Source: an uncultured Verrucomicrobia subdivision 3 bacterium
GTDB taxonomy: Bacteria; Verrucomicrobiota; Verrucomicrobiia; Limisphaerales; UBA8199
NCBI GenBank assembly: GCA_903913865.1
Contig: CAIWMU010000087.1
Coordinates: 1 to 44,717 of the forward strand
DNA: 44,717 bases
Reading direction: 5' to 3'
In this document: one piece after another, positions 35,701 to 44,163 of the stretch
Layout: each line of letters opens with the position of its first letter
Numbering within the stretch: the first letter of the stretch is position 1
Made by a program: the position numbers and the translations under genes
The notes under the pieces: model-generated
What the model was told of the DNA's origin: nothing
Databases searched by the model: none
What the model saw: only the letters and a program-made list of their open reading frames with translations

Positions 35701-36060
35701 GGCATTGATCAACGAGGCACGGCGTTCAAGGACATCGTGATCAAGCCATATATCGGGTCAGGTTTAACCTGGGCCCGGGCCTCCTATGCCAGCATTCACG
35801 GAACCATCGCGGTGCGGTGGGAAAAGAGGGGCAAGGATCTGGTCATGGACGTCACAATCCCCGCGAACACCTCGGCAACCGTGATCCTTCCCGGCAAGGG
35901 TAATGCAACGTTTCATGAGAGTGGGAAGGTGCTCTGGTCCAAGGGGGAACAGCGGAAGAGAATGCAGGGAATCTCCTGGGTCAGGCCGACTCTGCACGGG
36001 GTGGAAGTCGCGGTCGGATCCGGCACCTACAGGTTTCGGATAGAAGGAAGTGGCTTGTGA
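32719..36060 (+). CDS. GH78 alpha-L-rhamnosidase, secreted, with altered acid motif
   Basis: An 1113-residue protein from ATG 32719 with a signal peptide (cleavage after AVAA, near residue 29). Domain order: Ig-like rhamnosidase domain (about 35-130), an inserted beta-sandwich (about 180-300), the Bac_rhamnosid_N lectin-like domain (about 340-520), a concanavalin-like domain (530-620), the (alpha/alpha)6 catalytic domain (620-970) and a C-terminal beta domain. The general acid Glu665 (ADRAERLGW) and the base-side Glu957 (SSWERWDGW) are present. The family consensus DCPxRDERLGWTGD reads here as G-C-A-D-R-A-E-R-L-G-W-C-A-K, so two normally conserved aspartates are Gly659 and Lys672. It could be an active enzyme with shifted specificity. 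It lies tightly between the GH29 gene and the (alpha/alpha)6 glycosidase gene. Confidence 0.9.
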   Translation: MTTMRTNWIGKLAGLLALLTTGPTLAVAAPKLETAQLRCEYLQNPLGIEVTNPRLSWILKSEVRGQKQTAYQVLVASSESLLKQNHGDLWDSGKVLSGDSVLVAYQGAHLTSGQECFWKVRSWDVEGKPASWSRTALWTMGLLNPEEWQAARWIGEEKRAPGYNSEGYQWIWYPEGSPNLVAPSGTRFFRRKFTVPSGKQITAANFNLTCDNGFTLFVNGIRAGQGTNWTQPPKIDIRSQLIPGENTLAIAATNVDSAAGLTGKLTVQFGDSTSLVIWLDGAWKALNQEITNWTSGTFDDHAWPAALVLGSMGMAPWGGVRWDEGARVWVLPPSPYLRKEFKVAKPIRRATIYATALGAYELHINGARMGEDYFNPGWQELRKRVYYHTYDVTKMLRQGDNAIGGILSDGWYSGYIWAGRDTYGNVPKLRVQLRVEYADGTRETVATDETWKLSYGPIREGDVQQGETYDARLEMPGWDRVGFDDSRWQSVAVSVVTNLVLGVSPSPPVRKQQEIKPVKLTQPRPGVYVFDLGQNIAGWARIKVAGKRGTKIVLRISGMLNPDGTIYTDYLREARAVDTYYLKGDGAEVWEPSTTYHGFQYVEVTGLPGRPELGDLAGIECNSTLATTGMFECSDARVNRLYSNALWTMRDNLVDVPTGCADRAERLGWCAKTPLVKTWTYALDMGGFLSKWMVDLVDSQSLSANESGAAFMQVAPFWGDIESPGWSDDGIAVPYGLYKAYGDTGIIRKHYDAMARYIGYLQSKLVDNLRPANLRIAADTNFVGYGDWLAITQNREGNADIFNTLLNGASVKMMAEMAEAIGRTADAEAYRSVFKNMQTAFDKAYVSSQGVVRDDSQMEYALALYYGFIPTNKVSMAVSNLVNDILNKSHQQTFADALGKNPMIPPGHLTTGFHGSRALLPVLSQYGRNDVAYGLLLTDTYPAWLYPVKLGATSSWERWDGWTPDKGFQDARMNSFSMPDLMASVSEWLFCHVGGIDQRGTAFKDIVIKPYIGSGLTWARASYASIHGTIAVRWEKRGKDLVMDVTIPANTSATVILPGKGNATFHESGKVLWSKGEQRKRMQGISWVRPTLHGVEVAVGSGTYRFRIEGSGL

Positions 36061-36160
36061 CACCCGCCCAGGCACCTCTCCAGGGTCTTGTGGGGGCGTT
36101 TTCATGCGAGAATGGCATTCCCTATTCTCCTGTCGTCCATCTGGGGAAACTTCAAGGTCG

Positions 36161-36168
36161 AGGGGAGG
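36161..36168 (+). promoter_or_regulatory. Strong ribosome binding site fixing the start of the (alpha/alpha)6 glycosidase
   Basis: AGGGGAGG lies seven bases before ATG 36176. It decides against the in-frame start at 36050, which would overlap the GH78 gene. Strong Shine-Dalgarno sites are uncommon in this window. Confidence 0.7.
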
Positions 36169-36175
36169 TCGCCTG

Positions 36176-38485
36176 ATGAATCGGAACCTGGGTTGTGCAA
36201 TGGCCATCGCAGTGGGGTTGCTCACTGGATTCGGGGCAATGGCCGACACCATCACCGGACCATGGAGGAGGACCCTTCAAGAGGCCGCTTTTGTGAAGGA
36301 GGGGATGGATCGTTTCCGCAATTCTCAGTATGAATACGAATGCCTGGGGCTTGGGGGCACGGTGCTGCGGGTCGGTTCCCACGGGTTTGGCCTGCCGGGG
36401 GCTGTGGGTATCAATACCAACGGATTTCTGAGGCACGAGCCCTACCTTTCATATCAATACTGGTGGGACGAAGAGGCTCACCGGCATCTTCCTTATGAAC
36501 TAACCGGTGGTTATGGTCCCAATCTGGAACCCGGCGAGGTGTCGAGCTTTCGACATCATCTGGATATTCTCACCGGTTTGCTGACCATCGATCTGGGTCT
36601 GCGTTGCGCCGGGGTTCAGGGTGCGACGAATGTGTTTCGGAGCCGCAGGGAGATGTTCGTCACCCCGGAAGGGGTTCTGGTCATTCGCGTCACGGATGCA
36701 TCCGACGCACCCATGCCATTTCAGGTGCAGGTGGGGACAAACCGGAAGGTCCGGGTGTATCTGAACCAGGGTTACTATGGGAAGGAGCATGATGGGTGGA
36801 GCGGAACAGGCATTGCGAAGCCGGGCGGCATGGTCGTCGTTGCGAGTCGGCCACGGTCCTGCTTGGCCACGCTGGCGGTAGCGTGCGAGGGGGATCGTTC
36901 CTCGACTGACTCGAGCGCTTTTCGATCGGGTGCAACGCGGTCGGGAGATCGGATGACCTTTTACATTGCCCCCGGTTCATCCTACGAGAGTGCCGATCCG
37001 GTTGCGGCGGCATGGAAAAAGGTGGAGTTGATCCGCTCCCGGGGGTATGAGGCTGCGCGTCGGGAGACTGAAAAATGGTGGAAGGGGTTCCATGGGAGGT
37101 CTGAAGTCCGCCTGCCGGAGCGCGATCTGGCGCGATGGTTTGCACGTTCGACCTATTATCTCGGGGTCTATTTTGGCAACACGGACGTTCCGCCGGGATG
37201 CAACGGCACCAGTGTCGAGAGTTTTGCCGGGGCAATTTGTCCTGAATACGACATGGTTTTGAATCAAATGGCGCTCCTTTACGGAAATCATTTTGATGAA
37301 GCCCGACGGGTCGCCGGCTGGCTGGGTAGGGCGTTGCCCCGGGCGGAGCGCTACGCTCTGGAGGGTCTGAGCCTGCACAAGATTTCAACGAAATACAGTG
37401 GCGGGGCAAAGTTCGGCCCCCTCATGGGTTATGATGGAACGATCCTCATTCCGCCCACTCAAGGGGAGGGGGTTTGGGCCCACGAGGACTTTTCCGGGAA
37501 TAACGCGGCACTGATGGCGCTGAATTACATCGACTGGAGCGGGGATACCCGTAAGGAGAAACCGGCACAGCGGCTCCTGAAGGGGACCACCCAGGTATCA
37601 GTGGAGGATCTGGAGTGGAGGTCCGACTTTGGTGCCTATCTGAACAAGTCCATGCCTGCCACGGTTCAGCAGGCTGGAACACTTTTTGGCCTGAGGGAAT
37701 CGGTTCGTCGCGGCGTTGCGGACAAGGGGTGGGAGGAGATCATGGGTAAAGTTCTTCTGCCCACGGCGGATTACAAGGGTGGGAGAGTCCTGACTGTGGG
37801 CCCCGGTGCGACCCCGGTTCAGCATTCAGGCGATGCCACGTGGTTGTGCCCGGTATGGTGGTATGGGGTGATGGCGGAGGATGATCCGATTGTCCGGCGG
37901 AGTTATGAACTGTTTCGCACGTCGAAGACTGGCAACTATGTTTTCAACAATGGTTGGATGGGGGTGATCGCGTCGAAGTTGCGCGATGGCGACGAGGCCC
38001 GGCGCTGGGCCATGAGGTTTGTTCAGCCCGGAGTCACCCTGTTCGACGACACTTGTTTCGGTGAGTTGGTCAGTGACTTTGAGGATTTCAAGAAGACTCC
38101 CGAGGTGGCAGCACACGCCTCGTTGGTTTGCAACATCACCCAGATGCTGTTGGACCCGGATGACGAAAAATCGATCACGGTCTTTGGGGCCATTCCCCTT
38201 GAGTGGGAGCAGAAGGGCGTCGCCTTCAAGAATCTTGCCGCAAGGGGAAGTCTCCTCGTTTCGGGTGAATTCACACCCCGGAGAGTCCGTGTGGTGCTGG
38301 AGAATCGTTCAGATCGGAATTGCACCAGAATGCTGCGCGTGCGCCTCCCTATGGGCCTGACCAGTCCGCGATCATCCGGGAGGGGACTGCGCATTGAGGG
38401 AGCGTGGGCTGTCATCCCCGCCTTGCAACTTCCAGCCAAACGAAAAGTGGATTTTACATTGGAACCGCAGCCAAACCACAGATAA
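36176..38485 (+). CDS. Secreted (alpha/alpha)6-barrel glycosidase, GH95/GH65-like
   Basis: A 769-residue protein with signal MNRNLGCAMAIAVGLLTGFGAMA. The N-terminal 270 residues form a beta-supersandwich (LGGTVLRVG, SSFRHHLDILTGLLTIDLGL, REMFVTPEGVLVIRV). A helical barrel follows (ARWFARSTYYLGVYFG, YDMVLNQMALLYGNHFDEARRVAGWLG, WAHEDFSGNNAALMALNYI), with a C-terminal beta domain. This architecture is shared by GH95, GH65 and related families. Motifs that would fix the family are not clear, so a-L-fucosidase/galactosidase (GH95) is only the best guess. Candidate acids are in CPEYD, HEDFSGN and DDTCFGEL. A 115-base gap separates it from the GH78 gene. Confidence 0.72.
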   Translation: MNRNLGCAMAIAVGLLTGFGAMADTITGPWRRTLQEAAFVKEGMDRFRNSQYEYECLGLGGTVLRVGSHGFGLPGAVGINTNGFLRHEPYLSYQYWWDEEAHRHLPYELTGGYGPNLEPGEVSSFRHHLDILTGLLTIDLGLRCAGVQGATNVFRSRREMFVTPEGVLVIRVTDASDAPMPFQVQVGTNRKVRVYLNQGYYGKEHDGWSGTGIAKPGGMVVVASRPRSCLATLAVACEGDRSSTDSSAFRSGATRSGDRMTFYIAPGSSYESADPVAAAWKKVELIRSRGYEAARRETEKWWKGFHGRSEVRLPERDLARWFARSTYYLGVYFGNTDVPPGCNGTSVESFAGAICPEYDMVLNQMALLYGNHFDEARRVAGWLGRALPRAERYALEGLSLHKISTKYSGGAKFGPLMGYDGTILIPPTQGEGVWAHEDFSGNNAALMALNYIDWSGDTRKEKPAQRLLKGTTQVSVEDLEWRSDFGAYLNKSMPATVQQAGTLFGLRESVRRGVADKGWEEIMGKVLLPTADYKGGRVLTVGPGATPVQHSGDATWLCPVWWYGVMAEDDPIVRRSYELFRTSKTGNYVFNNGWMGVIASKLRDGDEARRWAMRFVQPGVTLFDDTCFGELVSDFEDFKKTPEVAAHASLVCNITQMLLDPDDEKSITVFGAIPLEWEQKGVAFKNLAARGSLLVSGEFTPRRVRVVLENRSDRNCTRMLRVRLPMGLTSPRSSGRGLRIEGAWAVIPALQLPAKRKVDFTLEPQPNHR

Positions 38486-38499
38486 CTGCCATTAACCAT

Positions 38500-40569
38500 A
38501 TGATTGAGACAAGAATGCCGGAAATCAGCCGCCCGGGCATGCTCCATGGGAACAAACTTGGATCGCGGCAGATCCATCTCCTTGCAGCACTGGGGATGGT
38601 TGTCGCGTTGACATCCGGCCGTCCTGCAGCATCCGCCGAACACTCCTCCCCAGCCTCGGGGCGGGCAACGGCAGTTCAAGCATCCCTCGCGCCCGTCGTT
38701 CCTGATCAGTGCACGCCCCTTGAGATTGGCCGGGTGAGGCTTTCAGGGCTGCTCGGGAAACATGTCGATTTTCTACCCAACCGGCTCCTGAAAGGTCAAC
38801 GCGAGGCTTACGCTGCAGTGTTTGAAAACCCTGGCGACACAAACAGCTGGCGGGCGGAGCACATCGGGAAGTGGCTCGAAACAGCGTGCAACGCGATGGC
38901 TTATTCGCATGATGCACGGCTGGGGCGCGCAGTGAATGGTGTGGTGGACCGGCTCATCCAGCTGCAACAGCCTGACGGGTGGCTCGGCTCCTACGCGCCC
39001 GGATATCGATTCCACAAGTATGACTGGAAGGGGAATCAGGGAAAAAAGTATGAGCCGTTCTGGGACGGTCCATTCTACGATGTCTGGTGCCACTATCTCA
39101 CCATGGGGGGACTGATCAGGTGCTACGAAACCACCGGGAACCTGCAGGCACTGGACGCAGCGAAAAAGATCGCCGACCTGCTCATCGCCACCTTTGGTCC
39201 TGGCAGGCAGGATTTGATGCTCATCAATCACGACCATGGTTTCGGGCCGGGTGTGGGGGTGCTCCCTGTTTCAAAATTGTATCTTCTTACCGGGGATTCG
39301 CGGTATCGTGATTTCGCAAAGTACATCACCACCCAATACGGCCGGACCGGGAAGGTTCCGATCACGATGACCGGAATTCAGGATGATCGTTACCCGTTCC
39401 CCGATTGGGCGCAGATCAAACATTGCGAGTTTGAACTTTGTCTTGCGGGGATGTGCCAGCTTTACCGGGGAACAGGGGAACCTCAATTTTTTGCAACGGC
39501 CCGCAACATCTACGAAGGCTATTTCGCGCCGTTGAATGACACCATGTCACTGCACGGGTTCAAGACTCCCCCGCCGGGGATGCGGGTGCCCGATACCTAT
39601 TATGGGTTTCTGGAGACGTGTGACATCGTGCCGATGCTGCGGTGGTATGTTGAGATGGCGCGCATCACGGGTGACTCGAAATATTTGGACGCTGTGGAGT
39701 GGAATCTCTACAACTCACTGCTCTCGCGGGATCTTCCGGATGGGAGGGTGTGGCCGGGAGTGGATGAGCCGAAGAGCGACTTTTTCCATTGCTGCTACAG
39801 CATGCTGGCGGTCGGCATTTCTTATGTTCCGAACTGGGCCTATTTTACCACCTCGAAAGGGATCATCGTGAATCTTTACGAATCCTCGACCGCGTCAATC
39901 CGGGTTGCGGGTCAGAGCGTTAAGATCCGGCAAACCACTGAATATCCGCTTGATGGAACCGTGAAGTTGAGTGTTGAACCTGAGAAGACAGCGGTGTTTG
40001 ACCTCCTGCTGCGAATTCCAAAGTGGTGCAGGGGTGCCAGCGTTTCGGTCAACGGCAGTGCCGTTGAAGGGGTGGTGCCGGGGGAATTTCTCAGGATCAG
40101 CCGCGAGTGGAAGCGGTCAAACAGGGTCACCCTGAGTTTTGACATGGGAACCCGTGCGGTTCGTCGCAGTTTTGAAAAAAATGGAGGGGTTCCGGAGGTC
40201 ACATTGGAGAGGGGTCCGCTCCTTCTGGCACTTACCACGAAACTCAATCCGGGAATCGAATTGGAGAGCGTCATCCCAACCGTCGGGTCCGGGGGATTTG
40301 TGGAGTGTCGTGCGATGTTGAAGCCCAAGGCTGTCAAAGCGAATACCATGCGCTTCATGGTCGGTGCCACAATGGGAGGGGCGGGCATCGGAAATGACCC
40401 TGCGGGCCAGGCTTCGATTATCATGACCCCCTACGCCTTTAGCGGCGTAAGTGACAAGCCTGTGCCCAAACCCAGGGAGGGCGTGTTCAACGTCTATTCA
40501 GAGGATGGGGTTGGAAAATCGGTGAAAGTGGAGTTCCCACTGTCGCGGACCGGCAACGCGATCAGGTGA
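38500..40569 (+). CDS. GH127 beta-L-arabinofuranosidase (DUF1680), secreted
   Basis: A 689-residue protein from ATG 38500, 14 bases after the previous stop; ATG 38515 is an alternative. The signal is IHLLAALGMVVALTSGRPAASA after a polar start. The helical barrel and zinc site of GH127 are complete: GFLETCDIVPML gives Glu372 and Cys374, and FFHCCYSML gives Cys431 and Cys432, matching the Glu-Cys-Cys-Cys set of the bifidobacterial enzyme, where one Cys of the CC pair is the nucleophile. Further hallmarks are DGWLGSY, WCHYLTMGGLIRCYETTG and LLLRIPKWCRGASVSVNG. C-terminal beta domains follow from about residue 460. The enzyme removes beta-L-arabinofuranose. Some DUF1680 relatives act on other sugars, so the exact substrate is inferred. 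Confidence 0.88.
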   Translation: MIETRMPEISRPGMLHGNKLGSRQIHLLAALGMVVALTSGRPAASAEHSSPASGRATAVQASLAPVVPDQCTPLEIGRVRLSGLLGKHVDFLPNRLLKGQREAYAAVFENPGDTNSWRAEHIGKWLETACNAMAYSHDARLGRAVNGVVDRLIQLQQPDGWLGSYAPGYRFHKYDWKGNQGKKYEPFWDGPFYDVWCHYLTMGGLIRCYETTGNLQALDAAKKIADLLIATFGPGRQDLMLINHDHGFGPGVGVLPVSKLYLLTGDSRYRDFAKYITTQYGRTGKVPITMTGIQDDRYPFPDWAQIKHCEFELCLAGMCQLYRGTGEPQFFATARNIYEGYFAPLNDTMSLHGFKTPPPGMRVPDTYYGFLETCDIVPMLRWYVEMARITGDSKYLDAVEWNLYNSLLSRDLPDGRVWPGVDEPKSDFFHCCYSMLAVGISYVPNWAYFTTSKGIIVNLYESSTASIRVAGQSVKIRQTTEYPLDGTVKLSVEPEKTAVFDLLLRIPKWCRGASVSVNGSAVEGVVPGEFLRISREWKRSNRVTLSFDMGTRAVRRSFEKNGGVPEVTLERGPLLLALTTKLNPGIELESVIPTVGSGGFVECRAMLKPKAVKANTMRFMVGATMGGAGIGNDPAGQASIIMTPYAFSGVSDKPVPKPREGVFNVYSEDGVGKSVKVEFPLSRTGNAIR

Positions 40570-40578
40570 CCCCTCACG

Positions 40579-43500
40579 ATGAAGGTGAAAATAGAATCGC
40601 GACCTTGGCTCTCCGACAACCTGATCGGATCAAGGATTTGTGGATTGCTGATGGCAATTCTTGTGGCCCTGGCTTTTCCCGGGGTATCCGCCCGGGCCGT
40701 TGAAAGGACATTTGACAATCAGTCAGGGAACGGACTCTGGCTGACTCCCGCGAATTGGAGTCCGGACGGGTTGCCGGGACAGTTTGATCCGGTGCGGATA
40801 GAGGGGGGGATGTCTGTGGTCGTTGGTGGAAATGCCGGCTGGGTTTATTCCGGCACCGTTGGCGGGAGCAACGGGCCGGGCGTGCTCACCATCAATCCGG
40901 GTGGAACCGCCTACGGGGTCTCATTCCGTGATCCGGCGTGTTCACTGATCATCGGCGGGACAGCCACTGCCAGTGCGGGGGCGAGCGGCTACAACCACAT
41001 CAGCGGCACCATGGACACCGTCGGCGACTTCATCATTGGCGGGAGTGGGGGGCTGGCTGTCGCAAAGTTCCAGGCAGGGAACATCTGGGTGGGTGGGACT
41101 TTGCGGCTGGGCTCGTATCTATATCCCTCGAATACCACACCGTCCCGTGCAGTTCTCAGGCTGATTGGTGGCAGTGGTGGATTCACACACATCGGCGCTC
41201 TTGAAATCGGGCGGGCGGGCACTCTTGCCTATGAGTTTGCAGGCGGGGGTGCCATCAAGCCCATGCTCGTCACAAGCAACATAGCCCTTTTGCCTGGGGC
41301 ATCACTCCTGGTCGATGGCACGGGCTATACAGGAGGGGTGGCGATGTTCACCCTGATGCAGGGGAGTTCGCTCACCGGAGCGTTCAGCTCGGTGGGCTTT
41401 ACAAACTTCCCCGCATCGGCAGCCCCCAGCGTGGTTCATGCAAACGGGAGGGTCCTCCTGCTGGTGGGGCAGAGCATGAATCCGGACACTGTCCCGGCGG
41501 GACTGCGACTTGTCACTCCCGCCAGTTACAGCTTTGGCTGTGCTGCGGGAACTGGCGGTTCAGTGTGGTTTGGCGAGTTCGGATCCCAGCAACTTAGGAA
41601 GTGGGCTAAGAACGGTCAGGTGGAGGTGGTCAAAAGCGGGATGGCTGGGATCTTCACACTGACCACGGACAGGAGCAGTAACCTGTTTGTCGGTCTTGAA
41701 CTCGGAGACCAGAACAACCCCGGCAGGATTCTGCGGATCATGCCGGATGGAAGCGAAAGTTGCGTCGTGTCGAACATCACCCGACCGAGGCAGTTGACCA
41801 CCGATCGGGCTGGCAACCTCTACTTCGCGACCGAGTCCCCGCCCCGAATCTCCCGTTGGAACCGGACCTCAGGTGCGATTGATATTCTCGGCAGGGACAA
41901 CATCGCGGTGAATCCCGAGGGGGTGGCTGTTGCGGAGGATGGCACGGTCTATTTCAGCAGCTATGGAAGCCCCGAGGCGGGTGTGGCGGGAACACTTCAA
42001 CGGATCTCCACGAACGGCACGATCACGACCCTCGTGTCAGATTTTGCGATTGGCCGGGCACGCGGCATCGTGCTGGATGAGGCACATGGCTGCCTCTACC
42101 TTTGCAGCGAGGCGGACATGGAGGACCACGGGAACTCAGGGTTGCTGATTCGGTTTCAGATTTCCAGCGGCAGTTGGACGAGGGTGGTGCAGGGACTCGA
42201 TTACCCCCAGTTTCCCTGTCTTGGGGGGGATGGGCGGATTTACTTTTCCCTGGCCCGGGAAGATTGGCTTGTGGCATATGATCCGGCAGCTGTGACTGTT
42301 GAGGAGACATGGCCCGGGATGAGCAATGTGGGGTCAGCGGTGGGTGGAGGCACGTGGGGCCAGGGCAGGTCAGGGAGCCGGCTGAAGATCAATGTCGGGG
42401 GAGGTCTCATGTTCGATGGCAACGTCCAGGCTGCGGCGTCCGGCGGAACGGTGCATGGCTGGCTGAGTATCCCTGCGAGTCAGTTGACCCTGGTCACGAA
42501 TCAAATCATGGGATGGAACGGGCGCATCTGGCAGCCAAACCCGTTCAGTGGCATCTTCGAATTGCCAGACATCACCTATGAGGCGGACTCGGGATCCTGT
42601 TTGATTGCTGCCGTTGCGCGGCGAGGGCATGGAGGTGTCCGCTGGCCCATGACGTTCCCGGGAACCATCAATGAAACTCCTGCAGCAGGATTCAGCGAGG
42701 CACCCGCCAGCCTGCTGGTTTACTTTTCCTGGAGCACGAATGACCGTCCGGCGACTCTGCTATCGCCCCCTTATCGTGAGGCTGGTGGCGGGATGACCAT
42801 TCTCAAGGGGGGTGGTCCCGGATGGATTTACAACGACAGTTTGTGGTCTCCCGCAGGACAGACCTGGTTGAACGGCGGGAACTATCACCCACCCGATCCT
42901 TCTGCCTGGGCCGAGCTGGATTTGGGTGCCTACTGTGGAAAATCCAAATACATTTATGCGGGTTGGCACGTGAACGGCCCTTTTCGGCCCCACGCCACCC
43001 GCTATGTCATTTATGACTCCATTGCCGACAGGATGCAGGCTGTCCTGGATCAGACCAAACACGCCGACGGAATAAATCACGGCAACGACACGTTTTCGGG
43101 TTGGCGCCTGCTCGGTGGCGGAAAGATCAATATCACCCCCAGCACCCGGCTCTGGATTTCCGTCGATGCATCTGTTGCGGCCACTGAATACCTGCAAAGC
43201 GACGCGGTGCTGCTTTCGGACCACCCGATCGTGGATGACATCGGGATGGGGGCAACTGGGAATTTCGAGTTCAACACGCCGTTGTCCGTGGCGAGTTCCG
43301 GGCCAACCGGGGTGGGTCACCACTGGGGCATGCAGGGACTAGGGGCACAATACACGACCACAACGAATCGCTTTGTGGAAATTCGTCTTGATGCGGCCGC
43401 CTTTCCGGATGCGTTGCCGGGCTATTACAACTTGGAGGTTTCGTGGGTTTACACCGGCAGCGATGGGGTGAATGCCAGCAGTGCCCGCTATTCGCTGAAT

Positions 43501-44163
43501 GGGGCACAACTACCGGACAGCATCAATCAAAACCGGTCGGCAACAAACCAGAGCGGGTCCTTCGTTGCGGGAAACTCGATCGGCTCGTGGTCCGGATTTT
43601 ACCGGCTCAGCGAGCCTTGTTATTTTTCCGGGACGAACCCCATTTCTGTCAGGTTGAGCTATCCACGGGACATCCACACCGGCAGGCTCGTTGTGGACAT
43701 GGTTCGGTTCGTGCCGCTGGGGAACAGCGATGATTCCGATGCCGACGGGCTTCCCGATGGGTGGATGATGGACAATTTCGGACATCGCACAGCCAGGCTT
43801 GATGACCAGTCGAGCTCAGGCGACTCTCCGGCCGGTGATGGGGTTCCCAATCTCGTGAAGTATGCCCTCGGCCTTAACGCCATGATCCATGGCACGAGGG
43901 ATCGACTGACATCGGGAACCCTTACAGGCGCGCAGCCACTGTTCCTGTCGCTCACCTACACCCGCCCTGAGCCACCACCGGAAGGGTTGATGTATACGGT
44001 CGAACTGTCTTCCTCGCTATTCCCTGCGGTTTGGAGAACAAACGAAACGAGCGTTGTGGGTAATACTGTGAGCAACGGATTAAGGACCATCATCACCCGC
44101 GACATCCAGCCTGTAGGGACCGCCCCGCAGCGCTATATCCGCTTCAAAGTATCGCGGCCATGA
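40579..44163 (+). CDS. Secreted 1194-residue protein: beta-repeat module, propeller, golvesin-like domain
   Basis: The start ATG 40579 is nine bases after GH127. A signal segment (GLLMAILVALAFPGVSARA) ends near residue 40. Residues 43-299 repeat the module found twice in the 795-residue protein (FDNQSGNGLWLTPANWSPDG, LRLIGGSGGF, GTLAYEF). A six-bladed NHL/SMP-30-like propeller follows (about 308-570: GIFTLTTDRSSNLFVG, QLTTDRAGNLYFATE, PEGVAVAEDGTVYFSS). The middle (570-890) is beta-rich with no name. About 898-1050 resembles a golvesin-type C-terminal domain. DSDADGLPDGWMMDNFG with a GDGVPNLVKYALG repeat (1052-1090) is a calcium-binding-type linker common in this phylum, and the shared C-terminal domain ends IRFKVSRP. 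It is the last gene of the cluster. A surface binding role is inferred. Confidence 0.75.
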   Translation: MKVKIESRPWLSDNLIGSRICGLLMAILVALAFPGVSARAVERTFDNQSGNGLWLTPANWSPDGLPGQFDPVRIEGGMSVVVGGNAGWVYSGTVGGSNGPGVLTINPGGTAYGVSFRDPACSLIIGGTATASAGASGYNHISGTMDTVGDFIIGGSGGLAVAKFQAGNIWVGGTLRLGSYLYPSNTTPSRAVLRLIGGSGGFTHIGALEIGRAGTLAYEFAGGGAIKPMLVTSNIALLPGASLLVDGTGYTGGVAMFTLMQGSSLTGAFSSVGFTNFPASAAPSVVHANGRVLLLVGQSMNPDTVPAGLRLVTPASYSFGCAAGTGGSVWFGEFGSQQLRKWAKNGQVEVVKSGMAGIFTLTTDRSSNLFVGLELGDQNNPGRILRIMPDGSESCVVSNITRPRQLTTDRAGNLYFATESPPRISRWNRTSGAIDILGRDNIAVNPEGVAVAEDGTVYFSSYGSPEAGVAGTLQRISTNGTITTLVSDFAIGRARGIVLDEAHGCLYLCSEADMEDHGNSGLLIRFQISSGSWTRVVQGLDYPQFPCLGGDGRIYFSLAREDWLVAYDPAAVTVEETWPGMSNVGSAVGGGTWGQGRSGSRLKINVGGGLMFDGNVQAAASGGTVHGWLSIPASQLTLVTNQIMGWNGRIWQPNPFSGIFELPDITYEADSGSCLIAAVARRGHGGVRWPMTFPGTINETPAAGFSEAPASLLVYFSWSTNDRPATLLSPPYREAGGGMTILKGGGPGWIYNDSLWSPAGQTWLNGGNYHPPDPSAWAELDLGAYCGKSKYIYAGWHVNGPFRPHATRYVIYDSIADRMQAVLDQTKHADGINHGNDTFSGWRLLGGGKINITPSTRLWISVDASVAATEYLQSDAVLLSDHPIVDDIGMGATGNFEFNTPLSVASSGPTGVGHHWGMQGLGAQYTTTTNRFVEIRLDAAAFPDALPGYYNLEVSWVYTGSDGVNASSARYSLNGAQLPDSINQNRSATNQSGSFVAGNSIGSWSGFYRLSEPCYFSGTNPISVRLSYPRDIHTGRLVVDMVRFVPLGNSDDSDADGLPDGWMMDNFGHRTARLDDQSSSGDSPAGDGVPNLVKYALGLNAMIHGTRDRLTSGTLTGAQPLFLSLTYTRPEPPPEGLMYTVELSSSLFPAVWRTNETSVVGNTVSNGLRTIITRDIQPVGTAPQRYIRFKVSRP

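Noticed and set aside
24512-44163. Bacteroidetes-type PUL with SusC/SusD
   Set aside because: No TonB-dependent receptor or SusD-like lipoprotein is encoded; the exported non-enzymes are a pseudopilin and beta-repeat proteins.
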